In this document: positions 25,617 to 34,879 of the stretch, piece by piece | How the letters are laid out: each line of letters begins with the position of its first letter | Numbering within the stretch: position 1 is the first letter of the stretch | DNA from: Litoreibacter janthinus | GTDB taxonomy: Bacteria; Pseudomonadota; Alphaproteobacteria; Rhodobacterales; Rhodobacteraceae | Direction of reading: 5' to 3' | Length of the DNA stretch: 64,000 nt | NCBI RefSeq assembly: GCF_900111945.1 | Contig: NZ_FOYO01000001.1 | Coordinates: 410,251-474,250 of the forward strand | Position numbers and translations under genes: made by a program | Notes under the pieces: model-generated | What the model was told of the DNA's origin: nothing | Seen by the model: the letters and a program-made list of their open reading frames with translations, nothing else | Databases searched by the model: none

Positions 25617-26090
25617 ATGTCCGAACTCGCACTTGCTCAGACGCTACACCGCAAGGGGCACTGGTCCGGCACGGCGGAGCAATGCACGCTTGATTACGCC
25701 AGCCGGTTCTTGCGCCGCAAACGCCTGACAACGGACGCAGGAGTCCCGTTCCTTGTCGACCTGCCGCACACCACATCATTAGATGACGGAGATGCGTTGG
25801 AACTGGAGAACGACCACTTGGTCGAAATCGTAGCTGCGACTGAAAGCTTACTGTCAGTTTCAGGCTCTAACCTTGCGCAATTGGCTTGGCATATAGGCAA
25901 TCGCCATACGCCCTGTCAGGTCGAAACTGACCGCATTTTGATCCAGAACGATCCCGTAATTCGCCACATGCTGGAGCATCTTGACGCGCAGATCGAAGAC
26001 GTCACCGCCGCATTCACGCCTGAAGGTGGGGCTTACGGCCACGGACGCACGCATTCACACGAACACGGCGCTACGGCACATGACCACTAG
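25617..26090 (+). CDS. ureE: Urease accessory protein UreE, nickel chaperone
   Basis: A 157-residue metallochaperone delivering nickel to the UreG complex. The peptide-binding domain is followed by NLAQLAWHIGNRHTPCQ, containing the conserved metal-site histidine region, and RHMLEHLDAQIEDV. The C-terminus is histidine-rich ([16 protein letters not shown]), seven histidines in the last 16 residues, consistent with extra nickel storage. It overlaps ureF. Confidence 0.95.
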   Translation: MSELALAQTLHRKGHWSGTAEQCTLDYASRFLRRKRLTTDAGVPFLVDLPHTTSLDDGDALELENDHLVEIVAATESLLSVSGSNLAQLAWHIGNRHTPCQVETDRILIQNDPVIRHMLEHLDAQIEDVTAAFTPEGGAYGHGRTHSHEHGATAHDH

Positions 26091-26727
26091 CGCCAAAATT
26101 CTGACCCTAACACAGTGGTTTTCGCCAAGTTACCCGATAGGCGCATTCGCCTATTCGCACGGGTTGGAAACCGCGATTCACAGCGGTGAAGTCGCTTGCG
26201 CGTCCAGTTTGAAAGCGTGGCTCTCAGATGTGCTGGAACACGGGAGCGGGCGCACAGACTGCATCCTGCTGCGGGCGTCATATTCCTGTGAGACCAATGA
26301 CGAACTGCAAATCGTGGACGACACAGCCCGTGCCTTCGCCGCTTCAAAAGAACGCGTTCAGGAGGCATTTCTGATGGGCCAGGCATTTGGCAAAACCACC
26401 GCCGCGATCTGGGGCGGCGATGTCCCCGACCAAACCAACGCTGTCGCCGTTGGGGCTGCCGCGCGTCGCGAAGGTCTCCCTGTCGACCTGACGGCGGCGA
26501 TGTACCTTCAGTCTTTCACGAGCAACCTTGTGTCCGCAGCCGTGCGACTGGTTCCGTTGGGTCAAACCGAAGGGCAGTCTGTTCTGGCGGAACTGACCCC
26601 ACTTTGCGACGCCCTTGCGGCCAGCACTGAATCTGCGACGCTTGACGACCTGCACAGCACCGCCTTTTTGTCGGACATAGCGTCGATGAGGCACGAGACA
26701 CTGCAACCAAGGATCTTTCGCACATGA
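26080..26727 (+). CDS. ureF: Urease accessory protein UreF
   Basis: A 215-residue accessory protein that, with UreD, gates GTP-dependent nickel insertion. Recognised by the N-terminal [21 protein letters not shown], then [18 protein letters not shown], and the C-terminal [12 protein letters not shown] ending. The ATG at 26080 lies inside the end of ureE, and the gene overlaps ureG by four bases (ATGA). Confidence 0.94.
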   Translation: MTTSAKILTLTQWFSPSYPIGAFAYSHGLETAIHSGEVACASSLKAWLSDVLEHGSGRTDCILLRASYSCETNDELQIVDDTARAFAASKERVQEAFLMGQAFGKTTAAIWGGDVPDQTNAVAVGAAARREGLPVDLTAAMYLQSFTSNLVSAAVRLVPLGQTEGQSVLAELTPLCDALAASTESATLDDLHSTAFLSDIASMRHETLQPRIFRT

Positions 26728-27347
26728 GCACGATGAATGGCCCCCTGCGTGTTGGTATCGGTGGCCCTGTTGGCGCAGGCAAGACCACGCTAACGGCAGC
26801 GGTTGCCAAAGCACTGCACCCGCAAGTGTCACTTGGGGTGATCACCAACGATATTTATACGCAAGAGGATGCCGAAGCGCTTATGCGGATGCAAATCCTG
26901 CCCGGCGACCGGATTATCGGTGTAGAAACAGGCGGCTGCCCACATACAGCAATCCGCGAGGACGCCTCGATCAACCTCGCCGCAATTGCCGAGATGGAAC
27001 GCCGTCATGCCGACCTGGAATTGGTGCTGATCGAAAGCGGTGGCGACAATCTGTCGGCGACCTTTAGTCCCGAATTGGCGGATTTGACGATCTACGTGAT
27101 TGATGTGGCCGCAGGTGAAGAGATTCCACGCAAAGGCGGGCCTGCGCTAACCAAGTCTGACCTGTTGGTGATCAACAAAACCGACCTAGCGCCACATGTC
27201 GGTGCTTCGCTGGAGGTGATGAGCCGCGATAGCGAGCAGATGCGTGAAGGTCGACCTTATGTCTTCTGCGCGCTTCGCCACGGCGACGGTGTTGAGAAGG
27301 TTGTGCGCTATATCATCGAAAGCGGGGGGCTGCGCACCAGCGTGTAA
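26724..27347 (+). CDS. ureG: Urease accessory protein UreG, GTPase
   Basis: A 207-residue SIMIBI-class GTPase that provides energy for nickel transfer into urease. Visible motifs are the P-loop [11 protein letters not shown] near residues 11-21, the nickel-binding TGGCPHT near residue 70, [15 protein letters not shown] and the guanine-specificity NKTDLAP near residue 153. Last gene of the operon; a strong terminator follows. Confidence 0.97.
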   Translation: MSTMNGPLRVGIGGPVGAGKTTLTAAVAKALHPQVSLGVITNDIYTQEDAEALMRMQILPGDRIIGVETGGCPHTAIREDASINLAAIAEMERRHADLELVLIESGGDNLSATFSPELADLTIYVIDVAAGEEIPRKGGPALTKSDLLVINKTDLAPHVGASLEVMSRDSEQMREGRPYVFCALRHGDGVEKVVRYIIESGGLRTSV

Positions 27348-27370
27348 GTTACCAAACACAAACAATTGGA

Positions 27371-27406
27371 GTGCGCCGCGACCTCAGTTGCGGCGCACTT
27401 TTTTTT
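27371..27406 (+). terminator. Urease operon terminator
   Basis: GTGCGCCGC and GCGGCGCAC form a perfect 9-bp stem around GACCTCAGTT, followed directly by eight T. It lies 23 bases after the ureG stop and faces the amtB terminator just downstream. Confidence 0.9.
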
Positions 27407-27428
27407 GTCTTCCCTTGCGGCACAAGAA

Positions 27429-27454
27429 AGCCCGGTCCGTTTCCGGACCGGGCT
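27429..27454 (-). terminator. amtB terminator
   Basis: AGCCCGGTCCG and CGGACCGGGCT form a perfect 11-bp stem with a four-base loop. Read on the minus strand it is followed by TTCTTG and lies about 25 bases beyond the amtB stop, so it ends the glnK-amtB transcript. The T-tract is short, but the stem is very stable. Confidence 0.75.
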
Positions 27455-27479
27455 ATTGTCTTAGTCTGTGGGCCAGAGC

Positions 27480-28799
27480 TTAGTTGGTGAACTCTGGGTA
27501 AGCTTCCATACCCAACTCTGCCATGTCGAGGCCCATGACTTCTTCTTCTTCGGTGACACGGATGCCCATGGTCATCTTGAGGATGAACCAGATCACGCCC
27601 GACACTACGAAGGTGAAGATGCCGACCACGATGATCGAGTAGAGCTGCGTGCCGATGCTTGCGTCGCCGTTGGTCAGGACAACGGCGATGGTGCCCCAGA
27701 CGCCAGCAAAGAGGTGAACCGGGATCGCACCGACCACATCATCGATTTTCAGCTTGTCGAGGAATGGAACTGCGAAGACCACAATCACACCGCCAACAGC
27801 ACCGATCAGAGTAGCTACACCCAAGGATGGTGTCAGTGGCTCGGCTGTGATGGACACCAGACCAGCCAGCGCACCGTTGAGCACCATAGTCAGGTCGACC
27901 TTTTTGTAGAGCAGCTGCGTGAGGATCAGCGCGGCGACCGCACCACCGGCAGCAGCCGTATTGGTGTTGGCGAAGATGCGGCTGATGTCAGTGACGTTGC
28001 CCGCAGTGTTCATGTACAGTTGGGAGCCGCCGTTGAAGCCAAACCAGCCGAGCCACAGGATGAACGTACCCAAGGTGGCAAGTGGTAGGTTGGAGCCCAT
28101 GAATGGAACCGTGCGGCCTTCTTTGTACTTACCGATACGTGGTCCAAGGATCAGCGCGCCAGCCAGAGCAGCCCAGCCGCCAACGGAGTGCACAACGGTC
28201 GAGCCTGCGAAGTCAAGGAAACCCATGCCGTCCAAGAAGCCGCCGCCCCATTTCCAAGAGGCTTGGATTGGATAGATGAAGGCTGTCAACACGATCACGA
28301 AAAACAGGAACGGCCACAGCTTGATCCGCTCGGCCAAGGTACCGGAGACGATCGATGCAGTCGTTGCGCAGAACATCAACTGGAAGAAGAAGTCAGAGCC
28401 GACGGACGCATAGGTCAGATCGGGCTCGGAGCCGTCAAGGCCGACGCCTTCAAGCGAAGTGGTCGAGAAAGCACCAATGATGCCGTCAATGCTCCAACCG
28501 TCGCCGGGGTACATCAGATTGTAGCCAACAAGGTAGTAAGCAATCGCGGCCAAAGAGAAGAGCGCGATGTTCTTGGTCAGCTGCATGGCCACGTTTTTGG
28601 AACGCACCAAACCGGCTTCCAGCATTGCGAACCCAGCCGCCATCCAGAAGACGAGGAAGCCCGCCACAAGGAACATAAAGGTGTTGAAGATGAAGCCGAC
28701 CTCGGTCGAGATCGGGAGGACCTCGGCGTCTTGGGCCAGCACCATTGTCGGCAGCGCGGTGAGCGCGGCAACAACGGTTAGAGTTCTTGTGAGTTTCAT
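27480..28799 (-). CDS. amtB: Ammonium transporter AmtB
   Basis: A 439-residue inner-membrane ammonium channel with a cleavable signal peptide (LTRTLTVVAALTALPTMVLA) and about 11 transmembrane helices. Family landmarks are the conserved aspartate and first pore histidine in FLDFAGSTVVHSVGGWAAL, the second pore histidine in IPVHLFAGVWGTIAV, and GPRIGKY. It follows glnK by 24 bases on the same strand, the usual arrangement in which the PII protein blocks the channel when nitrogen is plentiful. Confidence 0.96.
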   Translation of the reverse strand: MKLTRTLTVVAALTALPTMVLAQDAEVLPISTEVGFIFNTFMFLVAGFLVFWMAAGFAMLEAGLVRSKNVAMQLTKNIALFSLAAIAYYLVGYNLMYPGDGWSIDGIIGAFSTTSLEGVGLDGSEPDLTYASVGSDFFFQLMFCATTASIVSGTLAERIKLWPFLFFVIVLTAFIYPIQASWKWGGGFLDGMGFLDFAGSTVVHSVGGWAALAGALILGPRIGKYKEGRTVPFMGSNLPLATLGTFILWLGWFGFNGGSQLYMNTAGNVTDISRIFANTNTAAAGGAVAALILTQLLYKKVDLTMVLNGALAGLVSITAEPLTPSLGVATLIGAVGGVIVVFAVPFLDKLKIDDVVGAIPVHLFAGVWGTIAVVLTNGDASIGTQLYSIIVVGIFTFVVSGVIWFILKMTMGIRVTEEEEVMGLDMAELGMEAYPEFTN

Positions 28800-28823
28800 T
28801 TGTCAGTTTCCCCTTGCAGCGCC

Positions 28824-29162
28824 TTACAGCGCGTCTTCGTTAGTTTCGCCGGTGCGCACGCGAACGGCTTGCGTCACGTCGAGCACAAAAATCTTGCCGT
28901 CGCCGATCTTGTCGGTCTTGGCGGTGGTGGCGATTGTTTCGACCACTTGGTCAGCCATTGAAGCCGCAACTGCGATCTCCAGCTTGACCTTCGGTACAAA
29001 ATTCACGGCGTATTCCGCGCCGCGATAGATTTCGGTGTGGCCGGATTGCGAGCCAAAGCCTTTAATCTCGGTTACCATCATCCCGCGCACGCCGATGGAG
29101 GTCAGCGCTTCGCGAACTTCCTCCAGCTTGAACGGCTTGATTGCTGCAATGATCAGTTTCAC
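28824..29162 (-). CDS. glnK: Nitrogen regulatory protein PII (GlnK)
   Basis: A 112-residue trimeric signal protein sensing 2-oxoglutarate and ATP/ADP. Starting from the GTG at 29162 gives exactly PII length and places Tyr51 in the T-loop (RGAEYAVNFVPK), the uridylylation site. The T-loop differs slightly from the common EYVVDFLPK. Later GDGKIFVLDVTQAVRVRTGE is the C-terminal PII signature. Pairing with amtB supports GlnK over GlnB. A run upstream through ATG 29183 would add seven residues not found in PII proteins. Confidence 0.95.
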   Translation of the reverse strand: MKLIIAAIKPFKLEEVREALTSIGVRGMMVTEIKGFGSQSGHTEIYRGAEYAVNFVPKVKLEIAVAASMADQVVETIATTAKTDKIGDGKIFVLDVTQAVRVRTGETNEDAL

Positions 29163-29419
29163 TGTCTTCCCCTTCGGTTTCACCTCGCTAGCGGAGGCAC
29201 GTCTGAAGAGAGAACAGTCTCAAGGGGCCTGCGCAGCAACGTTCAAGGTATGAAATGAGCGCATAATGCTGCCTTGCGGCATGATTTTTTGCACAATATT
29301 TAGCCAGTGCCTAATAAATGATCAAAATTGAGACGCGCAGTGTTAAGACTTTCCCTCCACATCCGACTCGACCCGCCCTATATTGATTGCAACAACAAGC
29401 AGCCTTGAAGCGCAGGTAA
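29163..29419. promoter_or_regulatory. Divergent control region of glnK-amtB and the PBP gene
   Basis: This 257-base gap separates glnK (leftward) from the penicillin-binding protein gene. It holds an imperfect dyad TGCAC-N12-GTGC (29290-29310), half-sites of which resemble NtrC sites although the spacing is too long, and an imperfect hairpin at about 29268-29283. On the plus strand TATATT near 29381 could be the -10 of the PBP gene. No sigma-54 promoter of correct spacing was found. Confidence 0.35.
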
Positions 29420-31624
29420 ATGAGCAATTCCGGACGTAAAAAGCCGCCATTGGTGGCCGAAAAGCGCTTTAACAAGGCGCCATCAGCAAAGGCGAAGCCC
29501 AAGGCAAAGCCCAAGCCGCGCGCGACCAAACGCAAGGCCGCCTCCAAAAAGCGCGGCATCATCGGTTGGATTCTTTTTCCATTCGTCTGGACCGTTCGCC
29601 TGATCTGGCGCCTCACTTGGCGGATCACCGCCGTTGGGGCTATCCTGCTGGCAGCGGCAGTGGCCTACACCTATGCGCAGCTCCCGCCAGTGGAGCAACT
29701 GCTGGACGGCCGAACCCGGGGCTCCGTCACCCTTCTGGATCGGGAGAACGTCGTCTTCGCGTGGCGTGGTGACAATTTCGGCGGCGCCATCCGCGCTGAA
29801 TCCGTCGCCCCTGCCCTGAAAAACGCCGTGGTCGCCACCGAGGACAAGCGATTCAACTGGCATTTGGGCATCTCTCCGCGCGGTATCGCTTCTGCGATGC
29901 GTATCAACATGCGCGAGGGCCGGAAACCGTGGAAGGGCAATGGCGGATCCACCCTGACACAGCAGACCGCCAAGCTCCTGTGTCTTGGTGTAAATTTTGA
30001 TCCGGCCAAGTGGAAGAACGAGACTGAATACGAGGCCGATTGTCGCCGCACAACGCTCGCACGCAAGGGCAAGGAAGCGCTGTATGCGCTTGCGATGGAA
30101 GCCAAGTACTCCAAGAACGACATCCTATCGGTCTACCTGAACCGCGCCTATTTGGGCGGCGGGGCGCGCGGGTTCGAAGCCGCAGCACAGGTTTATTTCG
30201 GCAAACACGCCGCCCAAGTCAGCGTTCCCGAAGCGGCCATGCTTGCGGGACTGCTAAAGGCCCCGTCCGTGTATTCCCCCACCAACGATCTGCAACGCGC
30301 GCAGGATCGGGCGGCGACAGTCCTAAAACTGATGCGTGAGCAGGGGTACATCACTTCATCCGATGAAGCGGCCGCAAACGCGGCACCTGCAACCCTGTCG
30401 AAAGCAGCACAAGCCAGAGCCGGTGGCTACTTCGTTGACTGGGTCATGGACACAGCGCCTGACTTTTTGGCGAATGACACCACTGAAGACGTTATCATCC
30501 GGTCCACCTTCGACACGCGTCTGCAACGTGCCGCTGAGGACGCGCTGGATTACATATTTGAGAACAAGGTTCGCGAAGGGTCCAAAGCACAGGCCGCCAT
30601 CGTAGTGATGTCCGCTGACGGGGCGGTGCGGGCCATGGTCGGCGGGCGCCAGTCCAAGGTTTCCGGTGCCTTCAACCGCGCGGTGCAGGCGAAGCGTCAA
30701 ACGGGCTCTGCCTTCAAGCCGTTTGTTTACGCGGCCGCTATGGATCTGGGCTTCCAGTATGACTCGGTCGTCGAGGACGCGAAGTATTGCATTAACATTC
30801 CGGGTTCGGGCAATTGGTGTCCGGAAAACTACACCCGCGACTTCAAAGGCGAGATGACGCTGACCGACGCGCTGGCGCAGTCCATCAACACTGTCGCGGT
30901 GAAAGTGTCCGAAGAAGTTGGGCGCGACCAGGTTCGCGCTGTAGCTGAAGAATTCGGGATAGATAACGAACTCGCCGACGGTCCTGCGCTGGCGCTTGGC
31001 GCATCAGAAAGCAGCCTTCTGGAGATGACGGGGGCCTATGCTGGCATTCTGAACGGCGGGCGGGCTGTGTCCCCTTATGGCATCAGGGAACTTCGCCTGA
31101 AGGGGGATAGCGATGCGCTGATCGGTCAGGATGGCGGTTTTGGCGAGCGTGTTATTACCGAGGATGCTGCTCGGCAACTCACCTACATGATGTACCGTGT
31201 GGTCAATGACGGCACCGGACGCCGCGCCAAACTGGACGACCGCGAGGTCGCGGGCAAAACAGGCACCACCAGCGCTGCCAAGGACGCTTGGTTCATAGGC
31301 TTCACTGCGCAATATGTCGTCGGAGTCTGGATGGGCTATGACGACAACACCCCGCTAAAGGGTGTGACCGGCGGAGGATTGCCGGCGGACATCTGGAAAG
31401 AGACCATGACGCGGGTGACCGCAGGACTTCCCGCAGAGCCTTTGCCAATGATCCGCCCCGCAACACCGCCGCGCGTGACCCGTCCTGAGCCCGTGCAGCA
31501 GCAGCCCCGTGTAGCACAAAGCCCGCGTGGCAATTCTCAAGGTCAGCAGAATCTGGAAAATGTGACCGAGCAGATCATCCGTGACGTGGGCAATCTGCTC
31601 GGGAAACTGTTAGGCGGAAATTAG
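29420..31624 (+). CDS. Penicillin-binding protein 1A-type transglycosylase/transpeptidase
   Basis: A 734-residue bifunctional class A PBP that polymerises and crosslinks peptidoglycan. A very basic cytosolic tail (repeated KAKPKAKPKPR) precedes one membrane helix at about residues 60-88. The GT51 domain shows ATEDKRFNWHLG near residue 140 and GGSTLTQQTAK near residue 175. The transpeptidase shows SAFK with Ser430, SINTVAVKVSEEVG, and KTGTTSAAKDAW near residue 613. The C-terminus is glutamine- and proline-rich. It converges on the MlaC-like gene with a 4-base overlap. Confidence 0.93.
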   Translation: MSNSGRKKPPLVAEKRFNKAPSAKAKPKAKPKPRATKRKAASKKRGIIGWILFPFVWTVRLIWRLTWRITAVGAILLAAAVAYTYAQLPPVEQLLDGRTRGSVTLLDRENVVFAWRGDNFGGAIRAESVAPALKNAVVATEDKRFNWHLGISPRGIASAMRINMREGRKPWKGNGGSTLTQQTAKLLCLGVNFDPAKWKNETEYEADCRRTTLARKGKEALYALAMEAKYSKNDILSVYLNRAYLGGGARGFEAAAQVYFGKHAAQVSVPEAAMLAGLLKAPSVYSPTNDLQRAQDRAATVLKLMREQGYITSSDEAAANAAPATLSKAAQARAGGYFVDWVMDTAPDFLANDTTEDVIIRSTFDTRLQRAAEDALDYIFENKVREGSKAQAAIVVMSADGAVRAMVGGRQSKVSGAFNRAVQAKRQTGSAFKPFVYAAAMDLGFQYDSVVEDAKYCINIPGSGNWCPENYTRDFKGEMTLTDALAQSINTVAVKVSEEVGRDQVRAVAEEFGIDNELADGPALALGASESSLLEMTGAYAGILNGGRAVSPYGIRELRLKGDSDALIGQDGGFGERVITEDAARQLTYMMYRVVNDGTGRRAKLDDREVAGKTGTTSAAKDAWFIGFTAQYVVGVWMGYDDNTPLKGVTGGGLPADIWKETMTRVTAGLPAEPLPMIRPATPPRVTRPEPVQQQPRVAQSPRGNSQGQQNLENVTEQIIRDVGNLLGKLLGGN

Positions 31625-32220
31625 CCCAGCTTTTTGAGGTCGGCGGTCAACGCGCCGATATCACCACGACGCTTGTCCAGCATTGCGCCTATTTCGGCAC
31701 GCTCGGACGTCAGGGTGTTCACGCCTTCGATCACAATGTTGAAAATCTTCGGGCTACCGGATTTGTCTGAAACCAACCAAGTCACCTTGAACGGCGCAGA
31801 GCCGCGCAGCTTGGCGGTGGATTGAACCTCGACGTTGCTTTTTGCGCTGCGCGAGCCTTCGACGATGATCTGACCGCCCACGAACTCGTTGAAACGCCTG
31901 CCATATTTGCGTGTGAAATAGCCTTTGAAGGCGTCCACAAACGCAGCGACTTCGGCATTGCTTGCAGTGCGACGTGCGGGCCCAAGCGTCGTGAGCGCGA
32001 TGATATTCACGTCCGCATACCGTTCGAAAACACGCTGGAAGTCGCGCAGTATCGCGCTTTCGGATTTGCCAGAAGCGATGATCTTGTTGATGTCAGCCAC
32101 AGCGCTTTCGACCAGATTCTCAGCAGCAGAACCCGACAGGGCAAAGGCAGGAAGTGGCAGCGTCAGTGCGGCAAGGCTTGCGACAAACGCACGGCGAGAA
32201 AAAGTATTATTCATTACCAT
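31621..32220 (-). CDS. mlaC: MlaC/Ttg2D family periplasmic phospholipid-binding protein
   Basis: A 199-residue periplasmic carrier moving phospholipids between outer-membrane MlaA and the inner-membrane Mla transporter. The N-terminus is a signal peptide with a twin-arginine-like start (SRRAFVASLAALTLPLPAFA). The mature domain shows FERYADVNIIALTTLG, FVDAFKGYFTRKYGRRF and a KVTWLVSDKSGSPKIFNIVIEGV stretch typical of the family. Start 32220 sits 5 bases after GAGGA; 32214 is an alternative. It overlaps the end of the MlaA gene, so the pair is coupled. Confidence 0.87.
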   Translation of the reverse strand: MVMNNTFSRRAFVASLAALTLPLPAFALSGSAAENLVESAVADINKIIASGKSESAILRDFQRVFERYADVNIIALTTLGPARRTASNAEVAAFVDAFKGYFTRKYGRRFNEFVGGQIIVEGSRSAKSNVEVQSTAKLRGSAPFKVTWLVSDKSGSPKIFNIVIEGVNTLTSERAEIGAMLDKRRGDIGALTADLKKLG

Positions 32221-32959
32221 AGACGTCCTCATAGGGGTCAATATAGTCCGGCTGCACCCCGCCTGACAGCTTGAAGCGCCGGTTTTGAAGATAGAGAAGC
32301 TGCGCCTGAGCGTAGCTGTCTTCGCTCTCATATAGGACCGAGTCTACCAAATCTGAATAGCGGTAGCGATCACCAAAACGTGCAGCAACACTTGCAGCCG
32401 ATCCAGCACTGCGCAGCGGACCTTCGACAGCAAAATTGAGAGGGTTCATCAGCAGATCGACCACACGACCCGCGGCATGTCGCTCAGTCGAAGGGCCAAC
32501 GATGGGCAGTTCCAGATACGCGCCTTCGGGCGCACCCCAGACATAAAGGGTCTCACCGAAATCGGTTCTTCGGTTTTCCAAACCTGCATTCGTCGCCACA
32601 TCCAACACACCGCCCAAACCGAATGTCGTGTTCACCAGAAAGCGGAAGGTGTTGTGACCTGCGTTCTCAATGCGGAACTGCAAAAGGTTGTTCAAAACCT
32701 GCCCGGGCAGGTTCAAATTCGATGCAAAATTGGAAACGCCCGTCCGAACTGGCGAGGGCACAACGCTGCCATAACCATTCGATGCAGGACGAACGATGGC
32801 TTTATCCAATGCCCTGTTCGAGGCATGCGTATCGCGGTTCTGAGCTTCGATCGGGTCATTGATCCCCGTTTCGATAGGCGCAGAAGCGCATCCGGCAACC
32901 GCAACAGCGACCAGAACAGCGCAGGCGCGCTTAGAAAAAGAGTGTAGCAGGCTATTCAT
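32207..32959 (-). CDS. mlaA: MlaA/VacJ family lipoprotein
   Basis: A 250-residue outer-membrane lipoprotein that removes misplaced phospholipids from the outer leaflet and passes them to MlaC. The lipobox AVAGC gives a lipidated cysteine at residue 24. Family segments are INDPIEAQNRDTHASNRALD, LNNLLQFRIENAGHNTFRFLVNTTFGLGGVLDVA (split here across the helix) and a glycine-rich ETLYVWGAPEG stretch. The long form starting at 33163 is rejected because it lacks the lipobox at its N-terminus. MlaDEF are not in the window. Confidence 0.9.
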   Translation of the reverse strand: MNSLLHSFSKRACAVLVAVAVAGCASAPIETGINDPIEAQNRDTHASNRALDKAIVRPASNGYGSVVPSPVRTGVSNFASNLNLPGQVLNNLLQFRIENAGHNTFRFLVNTTFGLGGVLDVATNAGLENRRTDFGETLYVWGAPEGAYLELPIVGPSTERHAAGRVVDLLMNPLNFAVEGPLRSAGSAASVAARFGDRYRYSDLVDSVLYESEDSYAQAQLLYLQNRRFKLSGGVQPDYIDPYEDVYGNE

Positions 32960-33142
32960 TGTGCCCCCAACCGGTCGTCCAAAGTTCGAGTGTGGCGCTA
33001 TATGGGACGATGTCTCAAACTTCCAGATGTTCAAGGCATGATCCATCAATCTTTCGGGAATTGAGGGTAGAAAAGCACATTCACCGGTCATTTGCACAAG
33101 GCACTGGCGCAGAGCCTGCAAAATGGGGTTAAAACCTTTCAC

Positions 33143-34879
33143 ATGAGAAGAGACAAAAACCATCTTGGCCGAGCCGAGCTACTCGCCGCACGTCGAGAAA
33201 GCCGCCCCCTTTTTGTGGCCGCCTTCTTGTTCAGTGTGTTTGTAAATCTGCTTATGTTGACGGGCCCGCTTTATATGCTCCAAGTCTATGATCGGGTTCT
33301 TGGTTCCCGATCAGAAGAAACTCTGGTCGCCTTGTCGATCTTGGTGGTTTTTCTCTACGCCATGATGGGCATTCTGGACTACGCCCGCGGCCGCATCCTG
33401 TCGCGGGTCGGAGCGCGGTTCCAAGACAAGCTGGATCGGCGCGTTTTCGCCGCCATGTTGCGCAAATCGAACCTCGCGCCGGGGTCTGGTGATGGCAACA
33501 CCGGATTACGCGACCTTGAATCGGTTCAAACGCTACTGTCGTCCCCCGCCCTTCTTGCGCTGTTTGACATGCCGTGGACTCCGCTTTTTGTTGCTGCCAT
33601 CTTCATTTTCCACCCATGGCTGGGCTATCTGGCAGTTGCAGGCGGCACTTTGCTGGTTGTTCTGACCCTGATAAACCAACGCAGCACCCGCCAACCTCAG
33701 ATGGAAGCAGGGTTGTCCGGCCTTCAGGCCAACCGCCTATCCGACGAGATTATGGACGAGACCGAGGTGATCGCTGGGCTTGGTATGCGCGAAGCCAGCT
33801 TTGACCGGTGGCAAAAACTGCGTTCGATTTCACTGCAAAAGTCCGTCCTGAAAGCTGATCGCGCAGGGGCCATCACCGCGACAACCAAAACGCTGCGCCT
33901 GTTTTTGCAATCCGCCATGCTAGGCCTTGGCGCCTATCTGGTGCTGCAAAACGAAATGACGGCTGGTGCGATGATTGCCGGGTCTATCCTGCTGGGCCGC
34001 GCTTTGGCTCCGATTGAGATGGCTATCGGCCAATGGGCACTGGTTCAGCGCGCGCAGATGGGCTGGCAGAGCCTGCAGGCGCTGCTGACCGAAGTGGCAC
34101 AGATGCCCGCGCGAACCCCGTTGCCGCGACCCGAAGCCCGCCTGACCGGCGAGCAGGTCACTGTTATCCCGCCCGGCGAAAAGCAGGCGACACTGCGGAT
34201 GATCTCGTTCGATCTGCCGGCTGGGCAAGCCATGGGCGTGATCGGCCCGTCGGGCGCGGGAAAGTCGACACTCGCCAAGGCATTGACGGGCATCTGGCCC
34301 ACTGCCGGCGGCAAAATCCGCCTCGGTGGCGCGGCGCTGGACCAATACGATCCTGATGTCCTTGGCAGTCACATTGGCTACCTGCCACAAAAGGTCACTT
34401 TATTTGACGGCACGATTGGTGAAAACATCGCGCGCCTTCAGGCAAATGCAGACCCGAAAGAGATCATCAAAGCAGCGCAGAAGGCCGACGCGCATGATTT
34501 GATCCTACGGCAACCGCAGGGCTACGACACTCCGATATCTGCGACCCGCGGGCGGCTGTCAGGGGGAGAGTTACAGCGCATCGGGCTTGCACGAGCCTTG
34601 TATGGCGAACCCGTCCTTCTGGTGTTGGACGAGCCGAACTCAAACCTCGACAATGACGGATCGCTTGCTTTGAACACTGCCATCCGTGCGATGAAGGCTG
34701 AAGGCGGATCAGTGATCATCATGGCGCACCGCCCATCTGCGATTGCGGAATGCGAGCTATTGATGGTGTTGGATCAGGGGCTGCGACGCGCTTTCGGGCC
34801 GCGCGATGAAATCCTGAAAAGCACCGTTGCCAATCACGGCACCATCACCCAGAAACCCGGACCAGGTGGCGTATCATGA
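33143..34879 (+). CDS. Type I secretion ABC transporter, PrtD-like
   Basis: A 578-residue inner-membrane permease fused to an ATPase, of the protease/RTX exporter type. The membrane part spans about residues 20-300 (FLFSVFVNLLMLTGPLYMLQ). The ATPase has Walker A GPSGAGKSTLAKAL near residue 367, the signature LSGGELQRIGLARALYG near residue 472 and Walker B VLLVLDEPNSNLDNDG near residue 493. It overlaps the adaptor gene by four bases. No RTX substrate or TolC gene is found nearby. Start 33143 is chosen for homology; no strong ribosome site is seen. Confidence 0.92.
   Translation: MRRDKNHLGRAELLAARRESRPLFVAAFLFSVFVNLLMLTGPLYMLQVYDRVLGSRSEETLVALSILVVFLYAMMGILDYARGRILSRVGARFQDKLDRRVFAAMLRKSNLAPGSGDGNTGLRDLESVQTLLSSPALLALFDMPWTPLFVAAIFIFHPWLGYLAVAGGTLLVVLTLINQRSTRQPQMEAGLSGLQANRLSDEIMDETEVIAGLGMREASFDRWQKLRSISLQKSVLKADRAGAITATTKTLRLFLQSAMLGLGAYLVLQNEMTAGAMIAGSILLGRALAPIEMAIGQWALVQRAQMGWQSLQALLTEVAQMPARTPLPRPEARLTGEQVTVIPPGEKQATLRMISFDLPAGQAMGVIGPSGAGKSTLAKALTGIWPTAGGKIRLGGAALDQYDPDVLGSHIGYLPQKVTLFDGTIGENIARLQANADPKEIIKAAQKADAHDLILRQPQGYDTPISATRGRLSGGELQRIGLARALYGEPVLLVLDEPNSNLDNDGSLALNTAIRAMKAEGGSVIIMAHRPSAIAECELLMVLDQGLRRAFGPRDEILKSTVANHGTITQKPGPGGVS

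Noticed and set aside
32207..33163. Long N-terminal extension of the MlaA gene to 33163
   Set aside because: The extension overlaps the divergent ABC-transporter promoter region and puts the lipobox in mid-protein; the start at 32959 gives a normal lipoprotein signal.
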